A DNA stretch of 36,673 nucleotides from a virus, in IMG/VR virus record IMGVR_UViG_3300017960_000033, positions 1 through 36,673 of that record; one strand, 5' to 3'. Shown one piece after another: positions 36,215 through 36,673 of the stretch (its first letter is position 1; each line of letters begins with the position of its first letter). Position numbers and translations under genes: made by a program. The notes beneath the pieces are model-generated. The model was not told where the DNA came from and ran no database searches. It worked only from the letters and a program-made list of their open reading frames with translations.

Positions 36215-36673
36215 CTACGCGGTCCAGATCTCCCGGAGCTCTTCCGGCCCGACGTAGCGGCTCGAATCGTCCGCGGCCCGGAGCTCGATCGAGACGACGC
36301 GGTCCCGGAGCATGATCGAGCCGGACGGCGCGAGCTCGTCGTAGCAGGTGATCCCGCGGACCCGCTCCCCGGTCGACTTGACAGTATGGCCGATCCCGAT
36401 CCAGCCGCCGCGACCGTCCTCGATCCGATTCCATTCCTTCGCCGACGGCCGGCTGATCATCGTCAGACGGGAGAGCTCGCCGTTCCGGACGACGGTCTCG
36501 CGGCCGTCGCCGTGCTGAACGAGGACGTCGCCGTTATGGATCATCACGACGCGGCCGAGCCCGAGCGTCGGGAGATCCTCTCCCTCGACCCGGACGGCGT
36601 CCTCGACGCGGAGCTCGTGACCGAAGCGATCCTCGACCGGGGAGAGCGGCTCGCCCGGAGCGAAGCCGGGAGA
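36215..36673 (-). CDS. Partial SH3-like family hypothetical protein (at least 152 aa)
   Basis: The frame is open to the window edge, with its start outside; internal ATG/GTG codons at 36544-36547 are not natural starts because protein-like sequence continues (DRFGHELRVEDAVRVEGEDL before RVVMIHNGDVLVQHGDG). The pattern D-x-x-G-x-x-L/V-x-V-x-D...G-x-V...V-x-x-x-DG agrees with the modules in the 1586 and 4511 proteins. The C-terminal half has WIGIGHTVKSTGERVRGITC and ends EELREIWTA. No function is known. A hairpin follows the stop. Confidence 0.7.
   Translation of the reverse strand, partial: SPGFAPGEPLSPVEDRFGHELRVEDAVRVEGEDLPTLGLGRVVMIHNGDVLVQHGDGRETVVRNGELSRLTMISRPSAKEWNRIEDGRGGWIGIGHTVKSTGERVRGITCYDELAPSGSIMLRDRVVSIELRAADDSSRYVGPEELREIWTA

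Noticed and set aside
1-36673. The window as a complete circular phage genome
   Set aside because: Joining the ends extends the right-edge gene into the promoter without giving a start codon, and replication genes are absent.

Overview
The window is a strongly GC-rich stretch of a tailed double-stranded DNA phage (siphovirus-type), either a free phage or a prophage fragment. I see a GpA-family terminase with its small subunit, a lambda-type portal, an HK97-type protease fused to the major capsid protein, head-tail joining, tail terminator and tail tube proteins, a frameshifted tail assembly chaperone, a tape measure, a tail tip of the BR0599 / Phage-tail_3 type known from gene transfer agents and alphaproteobacterial phages, and a GH108 endolysin with a holin-like partner. 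There is no integrase, polymerase, helicase, tRNA or CRISPR array, and genes run off the right edge, so this is part of a larger replicon. The host cannot be named from the sequence; composition and the tail-tip type suggest a high-GC proteobacterium (inference).

Layout. 1-6.3 kb: small accessory, probably early, genes on the minus strand, in operons with textbook sigma70-type promoters (TTGACK-N17-TATACT at 2448-2476 and 5848-5876, and a cut copy at 1-26). Operons are separated by a repeated terminator-promoter unit, and genes inside an operon by GC hairpins that sit directly before a near-identical Shine-Dalgarno leader. 6.3-11.0 kb (minus): two zinc-ribbon proteins, a permuted papain-like peptidase, the terminase pair and two small genes. 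11.05-11.4 kb: non-coding, rich in inverted repeats. 11.4-14.9 kb (minus): an operon headed by an XRE-type regulator and a tail protein Z homologue, followed by an ATGA/GTGA-coupled chain that includes a MazG-like protein. 15.0-30.5 kb (minus, transcribed right to left): protease-capsid, head-tail connectors, tail tube, chaperones, tape measure and tail tip. 30.7-35.7 kb (plus): gpW-like connector, portal, fibre-like and Ig-like virion proteins, holin candidate, endolysin. 35.7-36.2 kb: non-coding, with four DnaA-box-like 9-mers and an AT-richer patch (candidate origin). 36.2 kb to the end: a partial minus-strand gene of the same beta-rich family as two genes at the left.

How it works together: terminase packages DNA through the portal into a head made by the self-processing protease-capsid fusion; connectors and the tail terminator join it to the tail tube, whose length is set by the tape measure; tip, discoidin-like and fibre proteins bind the host; holin and endolysin release progeny. 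Unusual points are the portal being divergent from the capsid gene and far from the terminase, the multicopy intergenic repeat system, the hairpin-leader cassettes, a non-standard terminase start, and a clean TTTTTTC frameshift site. Most work is by eye on translated sequence; family names rest on motif recognition, not searches.
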